Positions 28,021-37,718 of a stretch of 64,000 nt of DNA are shown here, piece by piece. A program made the translations under genes and the position numbers. The stretch is from Virgibacillus necropolis (GTDB taxonomy: Bacteria > Bacillota > Bacilli > Bacillales > Amphibacillaceae), in NCBI RefSeq assembly GCF_002224365.1, contig NZ_CP022437.1, positions 3,472,001 to 3,536,000 of the forward strand, given 5' to 3'. Every line of letters starts with the position of its first letter. Positions within the stretch are counted from its first letter, which is position 1. Under the pieces are notes generated by a model. That model saw only the letters and a list, made by a program, of their open reading frames with translations. It had not been told where the DNA came from and did not search any database.

Positions 28021-29259
28021 CTATTCGTATTTTTTAAAGATTAATGATGCATTGTGGCCGCCAAATCCAAGTGAATTACTCATTACAACATTTACTTTTT
28101 GTCTTCTTGCTTCATTTGGAACATAATCCAAGTCACATTCTTCATCGGGTGTTTCATAGTTTATTGTTGGTGGGATTATGTCATCTGTAATTGATTTAAC
28201 GGCTATTACAGATTCTATTCCCCCTGCTGCTCCTAGTAGATGGCCTGTCATTGATTTTGTTGATGAGATAGCAAGCTTAGTTGCGTGATTTCCAAACACA
28301 TCTTTAATTGCCATCGTTTCAAACTTATCGTTTAAATCTGTACTCGTACCATGAGCATTAATATAATCTACATCTGTCGGCTCCATACCAGCATCATTAA
28401 TTGCTTGTTGCATCGCACGTGCTGCTCCGTCACCGGCTGGTGCTGGTGCAGTGATATGATGGGCGTCCCCAGTAGAACCATACCCAACAATTTCGCCGTA
28501 TATATGTGCACCGCGTTCTAATGCAGATTCTAAAGATTCAAGAATTAATATTCCAGCTCCTTCACCCATGACAAATCCATCACGGTTTTTGTCAAATGGA
28601 CGGCTTGCTGTTTTAGGATCTGGATTTGATGATAATGCTTTCATGGAAGAAAATCCTGCAAACGCCATATTCGTAATTGGCGCTTCTGTACCGCCCGTAA
28701 TCATGTAGTCAGCGCCACCACGCTGAATAACCATGAACGCGTCACCAATCGAGTTTGCCCCTGATGCACATGCCGTTACCGTACAAGAATTAATTCCTTT
28801 TGCACCCAATTGAATCGAAACTTGACCAGCAGCCATGTCAGGGATTAACATAGGAACAAAAAATGGACTTACACGCTTATAGCCGCGTTCCAAAAATTTA
28901 TTATGCTGTTCTTCGTAGGTATCCATTCCACCAATACCTGAACCAATCCATACTCCTACTCGTTCGGCAATCGAATCGGTTATTTCAAGTTTTGCATCTT
29001 CAACAGCCATTCGCGATGCTGCAACTGCATATTGCGTGAACCGATCCATTTTACGTGCATCTTTTTTATCCATATATAAAGTTGGATCATAGTCTTTTAG
29101 TTCCCCTGCTACTTTGGCTGGGAAGTCATCCTTATTTACTCTAGTAACTGTATCAATACCTGATTTACCTTCTACAATACTATTCCACATGCTAGATACA
29201 TCATTACCAACTGGGCTAATAGCACCTAATCCGGTTATTACTACTCTTCTTTCTTCCAT
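28021..29259 (-). CDS. fabF: 3-oxoacyl-ACP synthase II
   Basis: Elongating beta-ketoacyl-ACP synthase of fatty acid synthesis type II (412 aa). The catalytic triad is visible: Cys in [15 protein letters not shown], His in [11 protein letters not shown], and His in [21 protein letters not shown] precedes the ATG. It lies 33 bases after fabH in the same operon, so it falls under the same FapR-type control. Confidence 0.97.
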   Translation of the reverse strand: MEERRVVITGLGAISPVGNDVSSMWNSIVEGKSGIDTVTRVNKDDFPAKVAGELKDYDPTLYMDKKDARKMDRFTQYAVAASRMAVEDAKLEITDSIAERVGVWIGSGIGGMDTYEEQHNKFLERGYKRVSPFFVPMLIPDMAAGQVSIQLGAKGINSCTVTACASGANSIGDAFMVIQRGGADYMITGGTEAPITNMAFAGFSSMKALSSNPDPKTASRPFDKNRDGFVMGEGAGILILESLESALERGAHIYGEIVGYGSTGDAHHITAPAPAGDGAARAMQQAINDAGMEPTDVDYINAHGTSTDLNDKFETMAIKDVFGNHATKLAISSTKSMTGHLLGAAGGIESVIAVKSITDDIIPPTINYETPDEECDLDYVPNEARRQKVNVVMSNSLGFGGHNASLIFKKYE

Positions 29260-29292
29260 TACATACTCCTCCTATTACACGTACATTCTAAG

Positions 29293-30231
29293 TTATTTTC
29301 CAAAGCGTAATGCAACTGCACCCCATGTTAGACCGCCACCGAATCCAACCATTACGATTAAATCATCATCTTTTATCTTACCAGCTTTAACTTCTTCTGA
29401 TAACGCAATTGGTATTGAAGCTGAAGATGTATTACCATATTTTTTTATTGAAGTTGCCATTTTATCCTCTGAGATACCTAACCGTTCACGGGCAGCATTC
29501 ATAATACGAATGTTGGCCTGATGCGGAATCAAGTAATCAACGTCCTCTTTAGTATAACCTATTTTCTCTATCACATTTATAGACGATTCTGGCATTTGCC
29601 TTACAGCAAACTTGAATACTTCACGACCATTCATAACAAGGTGATCATTTTCATCTTGATATAAATGTTTTCCACCAGATCCGTCAGATCCGAGTTCAAA
29701 CGATAAAATCCCCTTGCCTTCTGAAACCTCTCCGATAATTGCTGCTCCTGCCCCATCACCAAATAGGACACATGTATTCCTGTCTTCCCAATTGGTAATT
29801 TTGGATAACTTCTCTACACCAACAACCAGTGCATTTTTGTATGTTTTTGTTTCAAGAAATTGTTTTGCAGTTATTAATCCATACATAAAACCAGAACAAG
29901 CTGCACCAATATCCATTGAAGCGGCAGTTCCTACACCTAGCCTATCCTGCAAAAGATTCGCTACAGAAGGAAAAGGGGAATCTGGCGTCACAGTTGCTAC
30001 TACTATTAAATCGATTTCCTCAGGATTAATATTTGCTTCTTCAATAGCTTGTTGTGCCGCAAAAAAAGCCATATCAGAAGTATCTATATCGTCTCCGGCA
30101 ATACGTCTTTCTTCAATTCCTGTTCTCGTTCTAATCCATTCATCACTTGTATCGACTATCTTTTCCATATCTTTATTTGTAACAACATTAGTTGGAACAT
30201 AATGACCTGTACCTAATATGCCAACATTCAT
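29293..30231 (-). CDS. fabH: 3-oxoacyl-ACP synthase III
   Basis: Initiating ketoacyl-ACP synthase (312 aa) that condenses acyl-CoA with malonyl-ACP. Catalytic residues: Cys in [13 protein letters not shown], His in [11 protein letters not shown], Asn in [10 protein letters not shown]. The start ATG follows AAGGGGATGG. First gene of the fabH-fabF operon, with a FapR-like operator upstream. Confidence 0.97.
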   Translation of the reverse strand: MNVGILGTGHYVPTNVVTNKDMEKIVDTSDEWIRTRTGIEERRIAGDDIDTSDMAFFAAQQAIEEANINPEEIDLIVVATVTPDSPFPSVANLLQDRLGVGTAASMDIGAACSGFMYGLITAKQFLETKTYKNALVVGVEKLSKITNWEDRNTCVLFGDGAGAAIIGEVSEGKGILSFELGSDGSGGKHLYQDENDHLVMNGREVFKFAVRQMPESSINVIEKIGYTKEDVDYLIPHQANIRIMNAARERLGISEDKMATSIKKYGNTSSASIPIALSEEVKAGKIKDDDLIVMVGFGGGLTWGAVALRFGK

Positions 30232-30267
30232 CTTGCCATCCCCTTATTAAAGTTTTATTATCAATTA

Positions 30268-30284
30268 TTATGACTTGGTACTAA
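30268..30284 (-). promoter_or_regulatory. FapR-type operator upstream of fabH
   Basis: TTAGTACCAAGTCATAA on the minus strand, close to the FapR consensus as I recall it (TTAGTACC half plus diverged inverted half), 37 bases before the fabH start. FapR represses fab genes until malonyl-CoA rises. Confidence 0.7.
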
Positions 30285-30380
30285 TTTTAATGCATAAATG
30301 GTTGAGTTGCAAGCACGAAAACCCAGGTGTTTCCATTGCCAGACAAGTGTGGACCCTTGAAAAGTCCCCTACCCTAACAA

Positions 30381-31340
30381 CTATTCATTCGGCAATAGCG
30401 CTGTTTTCTTATATTTTTTAATGATTTCTTCTATTTTATCTTGATAGTCTTCTGGTACGACTGGACTAAATGTACCAAGTGAAATTACATCATCTTGAAA
30501 ATCAAAAACCAAAATACCACCATCAAGTTCGTCTTTATTAAATTTTTTTGCAGCTAATGTATAGAGCTTGTCTACTTGTTGAACAGTACTAGTTAAAACA
30601 GTTTCTTCATCAATATAAGATTGATCAGAAACATATCCGATTGCATATAATCCATCTTTCCTTGCTTGTTTAATAACGTCGATACTGTACGAATCACCTG
30701 TTGGGTAAAAAACATCAACATTCTGCTCTTTCATTCTTTTATACATACTAATTGCGGTATCCTTGTCCGCCCAATCCTTTACATAATCTATATGTACCTT
30801 AACCTCAGGGTTCTCATATTTTGCACCTTCATAGAAGCCCTCTATTTCGGGTTGCCATTCATATGCTGCAACAATTCCAATCTGATCTGTTTCGGTCATT
30901 TTTCCAGCTACCATACCGCCGAAGAAACCCATAGCATGAGAATTGAAATTTAAACTTGTAACATTTTTAGCATGATAACCACCATTAAAATAGATGAACT
31001 GTACATCAGGATAGGACTTGGAAATGTTTACAAAATATTTACCATAAATGTTACTATGTCCAAAAATTAAATTAACGCCATTACTTACTAATTCATCTAC
31101 AGATTCTGTAACTTCTTGCTGGGTCTTAATACCCTCTTTATAATAAACATTGACATCATATTTTTTCTCTATTGCCTGCAAGCCTTCATAGCCCTTTTGT
31201 CCCCAAACCTGATCATCAATCGTGCCTTCTGTCAACATGCCTACATTTTGAATTTGTCCAGTGTCGATGTACTCGTTACACCCTGAAAGTACTAGAAAGA
31301 TTGATATAAGAAAGATTATGGCGTATAATTTCTTCAACAT
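30381..31340 (-). CDS. med: BMP-family lipoprotein Med
   Basis: Substrate-binding-type lipoprotein of the basic-membrane-protein family (319 aa), like B. subtilis Med, which stimulates comK expression. The signal peptide ends in a lipobox LVLSGC (Cys about residue 20). GTIDDQVWGQKGYEG is followed by GHSNIYGKYF, MGFFGGMVAGKM and VFYPTGDSYS, typical of PnrA/BMP proteins. The ATG at 31340 has GGAG before it. No comZ was found on its usual downstream side, before fabH. Confidence 0.85.
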   Translation of the reverse strand: MLKKLYAIIFLISIFLVLSGCNEYIDTGQIQNVGMLTEGTIDDQVWGQKGYEGLQAIEKKYDVNVYYKEGIKTQQEVTESVDELVSNGVNLIFGHSNIYGKYFVNISKSYPDVQFIYFNGGYHAKNVTSLNFNSHAMGFFGGMVAGKMTETDQIGIVAAYEWQPEIEGFYEGAKYENPEVKVHIDYVKDWADKDTAISMYKRMKEQNVDVFYPTGDSYSIDVIKQARKDGLYAIGYVSDQSYIDEETVLTSTVQQVDKLYTLAAKKFNKDELDGGILVFDFQDDVISLGTFSPVVPEDYQDKIEEIIKKYKKTALLPNE

Positions 31341-31443
31341 TTGCACTCCAATCCATATAAATCATTTCTACAAAAGTTTACTGATACGCTAATTGTATCG
31401 CTTAAATAGCTAGCAGTAAACGAATTCTATTTTTACGTTTTTA

Positions 31444-32064
31444 TTACATTTTATATTTTTTTATTTTTTCGTAGTGTTTAATAAGATTAGATATCTGTTT
31501 ATCTATAGGTCTATTTCCCCTTATGAACAACTGTTTTTCAGGTCCCTCCTCTGTTACTTCCACATTTTTCTTTTTTGTTAACGAAATTAGATTAGGTAAA
31601 TCGGATACCTTCATCCACTGCATAAAACATTCCATAAAATCATCAATGTATATTGCCTCATCTTTGAATCGGGCAGAATCAAATGGTATATACTGATTAT
31701 CAACATATACGCCCTTTTGATCCATAGGCATCCATTCACCAAAGAGTAATGGTAATTGGATATTAATGAAATTAGGCTTATCTATATCTTTTCCAAAATT
31801 ATATGTTTTTACTGTTTGAATAGAATAAGTTTTATTTTCAGATAGCAGGACGGTATCTGTATATTCCTTATCCTTGATCTGATCCTCATTCTTGTATAAA
31901 GAAAACGAACTGTTTCTTCCTAGCATGAAGGATAATTCTTCTTCCCTTTCTGAAGTTAGCTCTGCTAAACCATCAACTATATAGTCATTTTCGATTAATC
32001 GATTAACAATATGAAACCCAATCCAATGGAAACAATTTGTTACACATATTGTCATATATACCAT
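31444..32064 (-). CDS. yjaV: YjaV-like protein (epimerase-like N-terminus)
   Basis: About 206 aa. The N-terminus (TICVTNCFHWIGFHIVNRLIENDYIVDGL) resembles the Rossmann fold of NAD-dependent epimerases but lacks a full GxxGxxG, reading TNCFHWIG. I base the name on position between med and yjzD and on this fold. ATG 32064 follows AAGGTGAG. The frame is open for another 34 codons upstream without a ribosome site. Function unknown. Confidence 0.6.
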   Translation of the reverse strand: MVYMTICVTNCFHWIGFHIVNRLIENDYIVDGLAELTSEREEELSFMLGRNSSFSLYKNEDQIKDKEYTDTVLLSENKTYSIQTVKTYNFGKDIDKPNFINIQLPLLFGEWMPMDQKGVYVDNQYIPFDSARFKDEAIYIDDFMECFMQWMKVSDLPNLISLTKKKNVEVTEEGPEKQLFIRGNRPIDKQISNLIKHYEKIKKYKM

Positions 32065-32155
32065 CCTTCTCACCTTATTTTTAGTAATAACACTTTTCAT
32101 CTGATCTAGTATTTGATAAACTATATAGAGAATGTAAAAAAATGAGGTGTTATCT

Positions 32156-32335
32156 ATGCGGTTCATCTGGACATTTATTTGGTCGTTATTTATAAGCGGT
32201 GTTCTTTCTTATATTTTAACTAGTATGGGTGGAACTACATTTAATCTTATGCACACACTAGTGCTTGCTATTATCGTTTCAGTAGCAGTATTCATTTTGT
32301 CTGAAGGAGTACTTAAAGGCGATAGCGAAGCATAA
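32156..32335 (+). CDS. yjzD: Small membrane protein YjzD (DUF2929)
   Basis: 59 aa with two membrane helices (FIWTFIWSLFISGVLSYIL and LVLAIIVSVAVFILS) separated by a short loop TSMGGTTFN; belongs by pattern to DUF2929. ATG 32156 follows GAGGTG. Divergent from the yjaV-like gene, as in B. subtilis. Confidence 0.8.
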   Translation: MRFIWTFIWSLFISGVLSYILTSMGGTTFNLMHTLVLAIIVSVAVFILSEGVLKGDSEA

Positions 32336-32373
32336 GTGCTATATTACCCCAAATATAAACTTATTCTTACATA

Positions 32374-32407
32374 AACCCTTGCCTATATAAAATTGGCAAG
32401 GGTTTTG
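32374..32407 (+). terminator. yjzD terminator
   Basis: ACCCTTGCC / GGCAAGGGT followed by TTTGTTG, 40 bases after the stop. Confidence 0.85.
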
Positions 32408-32416
32408 TTGTTTAGT

Positions 32417-32475
32417 TACTTGTCTGTCAAGCGAAGGCTTCCTGAGCTTTGTACGTCGAACAGTCGCCTCCGCTT
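32417..32475. repeat. Fragment of interspersed repeat
   Basis: GTCTGTCAAGCGAAGGC...GTCGCCTCCGCTTTTCTT looks like one side of a palindromic repeat I recall from this group of genera; no gene. Confidence 0.45.
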
Positions 32476-32481
32476 TTCTTA

Positions 32482-32793
32482 TTAATACCAAGGTAAAATG
32501 CTTAGTGCTGTTAGTGCAGCTAGTGGTAGGATAAGTCTGTTGAACCTTCTTGGCCTGCCATATCCATACCCGTATCCGTAGCCAGGGTATCCATAACCAA
32601 ATTGACGTTCTTCATCACGTGACGGCTTATGATTGGGTTGATCGTTTGGAACTGCAATATATACATATTCATCATCAAGCCCAGTAATAATACCATCATG
32701 CTTTTTTCCGTCGCTTGTTTCAGCAAGCACATAAGCATGCATATGTTTTTTGCATAAATCGTATATATGTTGGTGATCGTAATGTCTATTCAT
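32482..32793 (-). CDS. Hypothetical protein with GYGYG-rich segment
   Basis: 103 aa. The N-terminal half (CKKHMHAYVLAETSDGKKHDGIITGLDDEYVYIAVP) looks like a small SH3- or Sm-like beta barrel. It is followed by a Gly-Tyr-rich stretch FGYGYPGYGYGYGYGRPRR and a hydrophobic end LILPLAALTALSILPW. Related Bacillaceae proteins with this layout exist to my knowledge, without function. ATG 32793 has GAGGAGG six bases before it. Surface or coat association is only a guess. Confidence 0.65.
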   Translation of the reverse strand: MNRHYDHQHIYDLCKKHMHAYVLAETSDGKKHDGIITGLDDEYVYIAVPNDQPNHKPSRDEERQFGYGYPGYGYGYGYGRPRRFNRLILPLAALTALSILPWY

Positions 32794-32887
32794 TTTCATC
32801 CTCCTCACCATCTAGACTATTCAATTAGTTACTTATACGTGATAAAAGTTTAGTAATAAATATACATATAATATGGAGGGATTCATC

Positions 32888-33709
32888 TTGGAAGGCATTA
32901 CAGAATTTTGGCTATTGATAAAATACCTACTATTAGGTTTAGTACAAGGATTTACAGAACCAATTCCGATTTCTTCAAGTGGTCATTTAGTAATTTTACA
33001 GGAGCTATTTGGAATAGAAATTGAGGGATTATCTTTTGAGATTTTAGTTAACTTCGGTTCATTAATTGCGGTCTTGGTCATTTATTGGAAAGACATTATA
33101 CGGTTAATTCGAAACGGTTTAAATTATATGATGACAAAGGATCCCGATTCAAAAGGTGATTTTCAATTCATCCTTTATCTAATTATTGCAACGATACCAA
33201 CTGGAATTCTGGGACTTTTATTTGAGGATTATATTAGTTCGAAGCTAAGCACAGTAGCAGTTGTCGGGGTAACCTTATTACTAACTGGTCTTGCACTTTG
33301 GATTATTCGAAACATAAGAGGTAGAAAGAATGATGGGGATCTAAAGGTAAAAGACGCGATAATTGTTGGACTAGCACAATCGGTTGCTTTGATTCCAGGT
33401 ATTAGCCGCTCTGGAGCTACGATTGTCGCAGCTATGCTTGTTGGAATGAAAGCAGAAACAGCACTACGTTTTTCTTTCTTACTTTACATTCCGGTAAGTC
33501 TCGGTATTACCATGTTATCTATTGGTGATATTTTAGGTGATGAAAATATTAATGCTTTAGCTATCCCCTATGTATTGGCATTTGCAGCTTCTATCATTGC
33601 CACTTATTTTTCCTTGAAGTGGTTCATGAACATAATGGCACACGGAAACTTAAAGTACTTTTCATTTTACTGTTTTATCGTAGGTATCCTTGTCATTCTT
33701 TTTTTATAG
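32888..33709 (+). CDS. uppP: Undecaprenyl-diphosphatase UppP (BacA)
   Basis: Integral membrane phosphatase (273 aa from TTG 32888) that recycles the lipid carrier for cell wall synthesis and gives low-level bacitracin resistance. Motif 1 [19 protein letters not shown] and motif 2 [12 protein letters not shown] are both present, with about eight hydrophobic helices. GGAGGG lies seven bases before the TTG and overlaps the in-frame ATG at 32873, so the TTG start is favoured. The E-P-I-P-I variant in motif 1 is a recognised subgroup. Confidence 0.9.
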   Translation: MEGITEFWLLIKYLLLGLVQGFTEPIPISSSGHLVILQELFGIEIEGLSFEILVNFGSLIAVLVIYWKDIIRLIRNGLNYMMTKDPDSKGDFQFILYLIIATIPTGILGLLFEDYISSKLSTVAVVGVTLLLTGLALWIIRNIRGRKNDGDLKVKDAIIVGLAQSVALIPGISRSGATIVAAMLVGMKAETALRFSFLLYIPVSLGITMLSIGDILGDENINALAIPYVLAFAASIIATYFSLKWFMNIMAHGNLKYFSFYCFIVGILVILFL

Positions 33710-33790
33710 ATGCATATAGAACCTCCATTATGTTTAATTTTAGACAATAGATGGGAAAAGGAATAATAGCTTATCAGTGGAGGTATTCAA

Positions 33791-34087
33791 ATGCCAACTA
33801 TTAAAGATGAAAAGAATTTCCTTGATATACAGATGGGGACATACGAGGTCTCCTTCAATAAAAAATATCGGTTCATTGCGTTGATGAATGACTTTACTCT
33901 AGGATTAGAATTTTTAATCGGAAGTGTGTTATTTTTATTTGAATCAACCCAAACGGCTGGTACCATTCTGTTTATCATCGGAAGTGCACAATTAGTTGCA
34001 CGACCGATCATAAAAATTATGCACGCCTTTTTCTTTTCTCGAATTTCTAATAAAACAATGGATAAAAAAATTTCTAGCGAAGATTAA
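33791..34087 (+). CDS. yrhK: YrhK-family membrane protein
   Basis: 98 aa; a polar N-terminus (DIQMGTYEVSFNKKYR) is followed by two membrane helices (DFTLGLEFLIGSVLFLF and TAGTILFIIGSAQLVARPI). This matches the YrhK-like family of unknown function. GGAGG precedes the ATG; a terminator overlaps its stop codon. Confidence 0.8.
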   Translation: MPTIKDEKNFLDIQMGTYEVSFNKKYRFIALMNDFTLGLEFLIGSVLFLFESTQTAGTILFIIGSAQLVARPIIKIMHAFFFSRISNKTMDKKISSED

Positions 34088-34101
34088 CGCTAGAATTTTT
34101 T
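34072..34101 (+). terminator. yrhK terminator overlapping the stop codon
   Basis: TTCTAGCG / CGCTAGAA with the TAA stop in the loop, followed by TTTTTT. Confidence 0.8.
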
Positions 34102-34134
34102 CATCTCATTAATGCGAGTTCAAAAAGTCGCCAG

Positions 34135-34368
34135 TTACCCCCCACTAACTGGTGGAATAAAAGCAACAGTATCTCCACTTTTAATGATGGTTTCTTCTTC
34201 TGCATATTCTTCATTGACCGCAGTCATTGCATGGTCGATGTTTTCTAAATTATAGTCGCTTAAAAAATTTGTTTTCAAACTCTTCACTGTGATCCCATCC
34301 GCCTCGATCGTTATTTTTCCCTTACCTACCGCTTCTTGTAACTCCGCAAAAAACAACACATCAATCAT
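34135..34368 (-). CDS. moaD: Molybdopterin synthase small subunit MoaD
   Basis: Ubiquitin-like sulfur carrier (77 aa) ending in the essential Gly-Gly (FIPPVSGG). N-terminus MIDVLFFAELQEAVG is typical. AAAGGAGG stands upstream; the start overlaps the moaE stop by 8 bases, so the two subunits are translationally coupled. Confidence 0.92.
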   Translation of the reverse strand: MIDVLFFAELQEAVGKGKITIEADGITVKSLKTNFLSDYNLENIDHAMTAVNEEYAEEETIIKSGDTVAFIPPVSGG

Positions 34369-34834
34369 TCTGCATATCCTCCTTTTTCGGCATGCTTTTT
34401 TCATACGAGATGTTTTCTTTTTGGTCACCAATCCAAAGAGTACCGTTTTCCCAATGTTCCTTTTTCCAAATAGGAACAATTTCTTTAATTCGTTCGATCG
34501 CATATCTGCTTGCTTCAAATGCATCATTTCGATGGGGAGTTGAAACAGCAATTACTACCGCGATATCTGATATTTCTAAGCGACCAATCCTGTGAGCGAT
34601 CGATGTCTCGGTATTTTCCCATTTGCTTGCGATTTCCTCACCAATTTGGGCTAGTTTTTTTTCTGCCATTGAAGCATAGGCCTGATATTCTAAATATACT
34701 GTACGTTTTCCTTTTGTAAACTCACGTACTGTACCGATGAACGTATTGATAGCACCTGCTTCAGCACGGGTTACCTTTGATATACATTCATTCACATCGA
34801 TTATTTGGTCAGTAATCCAAAACTGTTTGTCCAT
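34361..34834 (-). CDS. moaE: Molybdopterin synthase large subunit MoaE
   Basis: Catalytic subunit (157 aa) that transfers sulfur from MoaD to precursor Z. Motifs: GAINTFIGTVREFTKGKRTVYLEYQAY at 28-54, IAHRIGRLEISDIAVVIAVSTPHR, and the active-site Lys region PIWKKEHWENGTLWI. GAAGGTG precedes the ATG. Confidence 0.95.
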   Translation of the reverse strand: MDKQFWITDQIIDVNECISKVTRAEAGAINTFIGTVREFTKGKRTVYLEYQAYASMAEKKLAQIGEEIASKWENTETSIAHRIGRLEISDIAVVIAVSTPHRNDAFEASRYAIERIKEIVPIWKKEHWENGTLWIGDQKENISYEKSMPKKEDMQND

Positions 34835-34844
34835 TCTAACACCT

Positions 34845-35342
34845 TCACTTGTCTGTTATGTATGATGCTAATTTGGTGATATTTTGATCTAAATTATTTA
34901 GATCAAAAGTTGGGTAACCTATATCAATCATAAGTGCACTATCTAAAGTTCCTACCGCAATTATATTGGAAAGTTCATCTAAAAGCGATAGGTCTTCGCG
35001 ATTTTTCACTAATACAATCTTCGGGTAATCCGCTCGTTTGTAGCCTTCTACAAGCAATAAATCAATTGGAAGCATTGTGTACATTTTGATTAGCTCATCA
35101 ATTTCGAGATTATGAAACGTAAGCTGGGTTATTGACTCTCCTTGCACCCCACTAATTAATGAGCCTGCTTCAAATTGTGACGCACTGTCTGTACCTTTAG
35201 GTAAATTAACATCCCCACCATGCCCATGATGTTTCAACGTTCCAACCTTTACCTTTGTTTCTGAAAAATATTGAATTAGTTGCTTCATAAGCGTTGTTTT
35301 ACCTGAATTTTTATAGCCCACGACTTGAACAATATTTAGCAT
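34845..35342 (-). CDS. mobB: Molybdopterin-guanine dinucleotide biosynthesis protein MobB
   Basis: P-loop GTP-binding protein (165 aa). Walker A GYKNSGKTTLMKQL is near the N-terminus, then GTLKHHGHGGD and LLLVEGYK. ATG 35342 gives the usual MLNIVQVVG start; the longer frame from 35405 overlaps the terminator of the previous gene. First of mobB-moaE-moaD; moeA, moaA and others must lie elsewhere in the genome. Confidence 0.9.
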   Translation of the reverse strand: MLNIVQVVGYKNSGKTTLMKQLIQYFSETKVKVGTLKHHGHGGDVNLPKGTDSASQFEAGSLISGVQGESITQLTFHNLEIDELIKMYTMLPIDLLLVEGYKRADYPKIVLVKNREDLSLLDELSNIIAVGTLDSALMIDIGYPTFDLNNLDQNITKLASYITDK

Positions 35343-35376
35343 ATCTATTGATTCCCTCATTTTTCTAGAAATAAGA

Positions 35377-35411
35377 AAAGGGTCGATCCACATTATATGA
35401 ATCAACCCTTA
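35377..35411 (-). terminator. Terminator after the YitW-type gene
   Basis: AAGGGTTGATTCA ... TGGATCGACCCTT with TTC following on the minus strand; two mismatches in the stem. Confidence 0.65.
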
Positions 35412-35423
35412 TTTAACAACCGA

Positions 35424-35735
35424 TCAATCAGGAATTCCAAGTGCAATTTTTGCATAACGAGACATTTTATCTTTGCCCCATGGTGGATCCCAGACAATCT
35501 CAACATTGAGTTCTTTTATTTCTGGAATGTCCTCAAGCGCATGACGTATATCCTGTTCGATATGTGCAGCAAGTGGACAACCCATTGATGTTAGTGTCAT
35601 CTGAACAGTGCATAGACCGTTATCGTCCATATCTACATTATATATTAAGCCAAGATTCACGATGTCAATTCCAAGCTCAGGGTCAATTACGTTTTCAAGT
35701 GCACCAATCATATTGTCTTTTAAAGCTTCTTCCAT
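35424..35735 (-). CDS. yitW: MIP18/PaaD-like Fe-S assembly protein (YitW type)
   Basis: 103 aa, DUF59/MIP18 family, involved in Fe-S cluster assembly. N-terminus GALENVIDPELGIDIVNLGLIY, central MTLTSMGCPLA with the conserved Cys, and the C-terminal DPPWGKDKMS. GGGAGG lies before the ATG. Next to yitV, as in B. subtilis. Confidence 0.9.
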   Translation of the reverse strand: MEEALKDNMIGALENVIDPELGIDIVNLGLIYNVDMDDNGLCTVQMTLTSMGCPLAAHIEQDIRHALEDIPEIKELNVEIVWDPPWGKDKMSRYAKIALGIPD

Positions 35736-35805
35736 GACTCAAACCTCCCTCACTATTCCTATGTATTATTTAAACATATTTTAACCTTTTTTTAAATGGA
35801 ATAGC

Positions 35806-36567
35806 TTATAAATAATGATCAAACCATTCTACTGTTTTTAAAATAGCGGTTCTACTTACTTTGTGGCCTTGATTAGGTTGATTTAAAAATTGAATGTCAT
35901 CTTTATTTTGATAAAGTTCACGCGCTTTTTCATAAAATGTAAATGAATGATCGAATGGTACAACAGCGTCATCTTCGCCATGCCAGAAAAACAATGGTCT
36001 GTTATTCAATTTATCCACTTGCTCCGACAAATCGTATTGTTTTAGCGATTCAAATAAATAATTGATCATTTCATCGGTAACAGGTAAATCCCCCATCTTT
36101 TTAAAACTGCTTACTAGGGTTTTTGCATAGGTTGTAATTTTTGGTGAACCCATCAGGACGCAAGCTACCTTAATCCATGGATATTGTGTTAGCGCTGCTG
36201 ATGTTGTTATTCCTCCCATGCTAGTTCCAGCAATCCCAAAGCGATCATCTAATATCAATTTCTCTTGTTGTAAGCTTTCATAAATTTCCTTTGTTTCATG
36301 AACATTTTGCATGACGATATCCCAAAACGAAATTTGTTTTTTCTTTGCTGGCGTATCAAGTTCACGCTCACCATGATATTCACTATCCGGTAATACAACA
36401 CGAAACCCTTTTTCTGCCAACAAATATGCTAGTGGTAAATTATGTTCTTTTGCACTTGTAAAGCCGTGATGGTATAAAACAACAGGTAATGCCTGATTTT
36501 CTTTACTTGCTTCTACTATAACTAATGCTGGAATATTGTTAAATTTTCTATTACTGACCCCAATCAT
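35806..36567 (-). CDS. yitV: Alpha/beta hydrolase, YitV-type esterase
   Basis: Serine hydrolase of prolyl-oligopeptidase-like fold (253 aa). Oxyanion region YHHGFTSAKEH, nucleophile GTSMGG, acid in FFWHGEDDAVVPF, and the final His in QPNQGHKVSR. No signal peptide, so cytoplasmic. Natural substrate unknown. GAGGAG precedes the ATG. Confidence 0.88.
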   Translation of the reverse strand: MIGVSNRKFNNIPALVIVEASKENQALPVVLYHHGFTSAKEHNLPLAYLLAEKGFRVVLPDSEYHGERELDTPAKKKQISFWDIVMQNVHETKEIYESLQQEKLILDDRFGIAGTSMGGITTSAALTQYPWIKVACVLMGSPKITTYAKTLVSSFKKMGDLPVTDEMINYLFESLKQYDLSEQVDKLNNRPLFFWHGEDDAVVPFDHSFTFYEKARELYQNKDDIQFLNQPNQGHKVSRTAILKTVEWFDHYL

Positions 36568-36710
36568 CGTACAATTCTCCTCATTTTGTGTATTTATTTC
36601 AATTTATCTCATCATAGTCCTGATATAGTATAATTTGCAAGTATCATACAATATAATGCTTTACATAACCTCGCATCCCTTATAAACTAAGGTAATACGA
36701 GGTGAAGCTT

Positions 36711-37529
36711 ATGGAAACTAAACGGCATTTAATAGCATTAGACCTAGATGGAACGCTATTAACGGACAAAAAGGAAATAAGTGAACGAACAAAGAAAACA
36801 GTTCACAAAGCGATAGAGGCTGGACATGTTGTTGTAATTGCGACCGGGCGACCACACCGCGCAAGTATTAATTACTATCATAACTTAGGTTTAGATACAC
36901 CAATGGTAAACTTTAACGGCGCGTTAATCCATCATCCAACAGATGATAAGTGGGATGCACTACATAACCCTATGCCTATTCGTACCGCACATAAAATTAT
37001 TGATGCTTGTTACGAGCTTAATGTACACAACATCTTAGCTGAAGTAAAAGATGAAGTATTCCTTGATCAGTACAGTGAAAAAATCATCGACATCTTTCAA
37101 TCAACACAAAATGACCCGCCATTTACCATTGGCAGTCTGAAAAATGAATTAAAGGAAGACCCAACATCATTACTTATCCATCCAAAAGAAGAAAACATAA
37201 AAGAAATTCGTGCCCATCTAGATGATTTTCATGCTGAGTTAATCGAGCATCGTAAATGGGGCGCACCATGGAATATCATTGAAATCGTAAAAAAAGGCAT
37301 GAACAAAGCTGTTGGGCTGCAAAAGTTGTCTCATTATTATGACATACCCGAAGAACGAATTATTGCATTTGGGGATGAAGATAATGATTTGGAAATGATT
37401 GATTATGCTGGAGTTGGTGTAGCGATGGGAAATGCAATTGAGGAATTGAAAGCTGTTGCTAAGCATGTTACAGAATCAAATGAAGAAGATGGTATTGGTA
37501 TTTTTCTCGAAAGTTATTTAAAATTATAG
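36711..37529 (+). CDS. yitU: HAD-superfamily phosphatase, Cof type (YitU)
   Basis: HAD IIB phosphatase (272 aa). Motif I LDLDGTLL, motif II ATGRP, and motif III-IV GFGDEDNDLEM-like IAFGDEDNDLEMI, with a Cof cap domain between about 85 and 190. Such enzymes dephosphorylate sugar or flavin-precursor phosphates. ATG 36711 follows GAGGTG; the GTG in frame at 36702 lies inside the ribosome site. Confidence 0.9.
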   Translation: METKRHLIALDLDGTLLTDKKEISERTKKTVHKAIEAGHVVVIATGRPHRASINYYHNLGLDTPMVNFNGALIHHPTDDKWDALHNPMPIRTAHKIIDACYELNVHNILAEVKDEVFLDQYSEKIIDIFQSTQNDPPFTIGSLKNELKEDPTSLLIHPKEENIKEIRAHLDDFHAELIEHRKWGAPWNIIEIVKKGMNKAVGLQKLSHYYDIPEERIIAFGDEDNDLEMIDYAGVGVAMGNAIEELKAVAKHVTESNEEDGIGIFLESYLKL

Positions 37530-37532
37530 AGG

Positions 37533-37593
37533 TTTTTCAAAAAGTCATCAAATGATAAACGGCGAATTTCTTCGTTGCGAAGTTTTGAACACG
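37533..37593. repeat. Palindromic repeat related to 7734-8006
   Basis: TTCAAAAAGTCATCAAATGATAAACGGCG ... GCGAAGTTTTGAACAC. It shares the arms and the ATAATAAACGG-like core of the palindrome that is split at 7734-8006; it follows yitU and may end its transcript. Confidence 0.55.
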
Positions 37594-37718
37594 TATTAAA
37601 GGTTAAATCATGCTAATTTTTTCTGTTATTTTCCATCAATATAAAAATGAAAACGGTCCATACTAGTTAGTGAGCGCAACGAAGCGTTCACTTTCTTATT
37701 TTGTTGGGGGGATTTACT

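Noticed and set aside
32515-32640. Glycine-tyrosine repeat as a tandem DNA repeat or CRISPR-like array
   Set aside because: It is the coding sequence of the GYGYG segment of a normal small gene; units are 6 bases and unevenly spaced.
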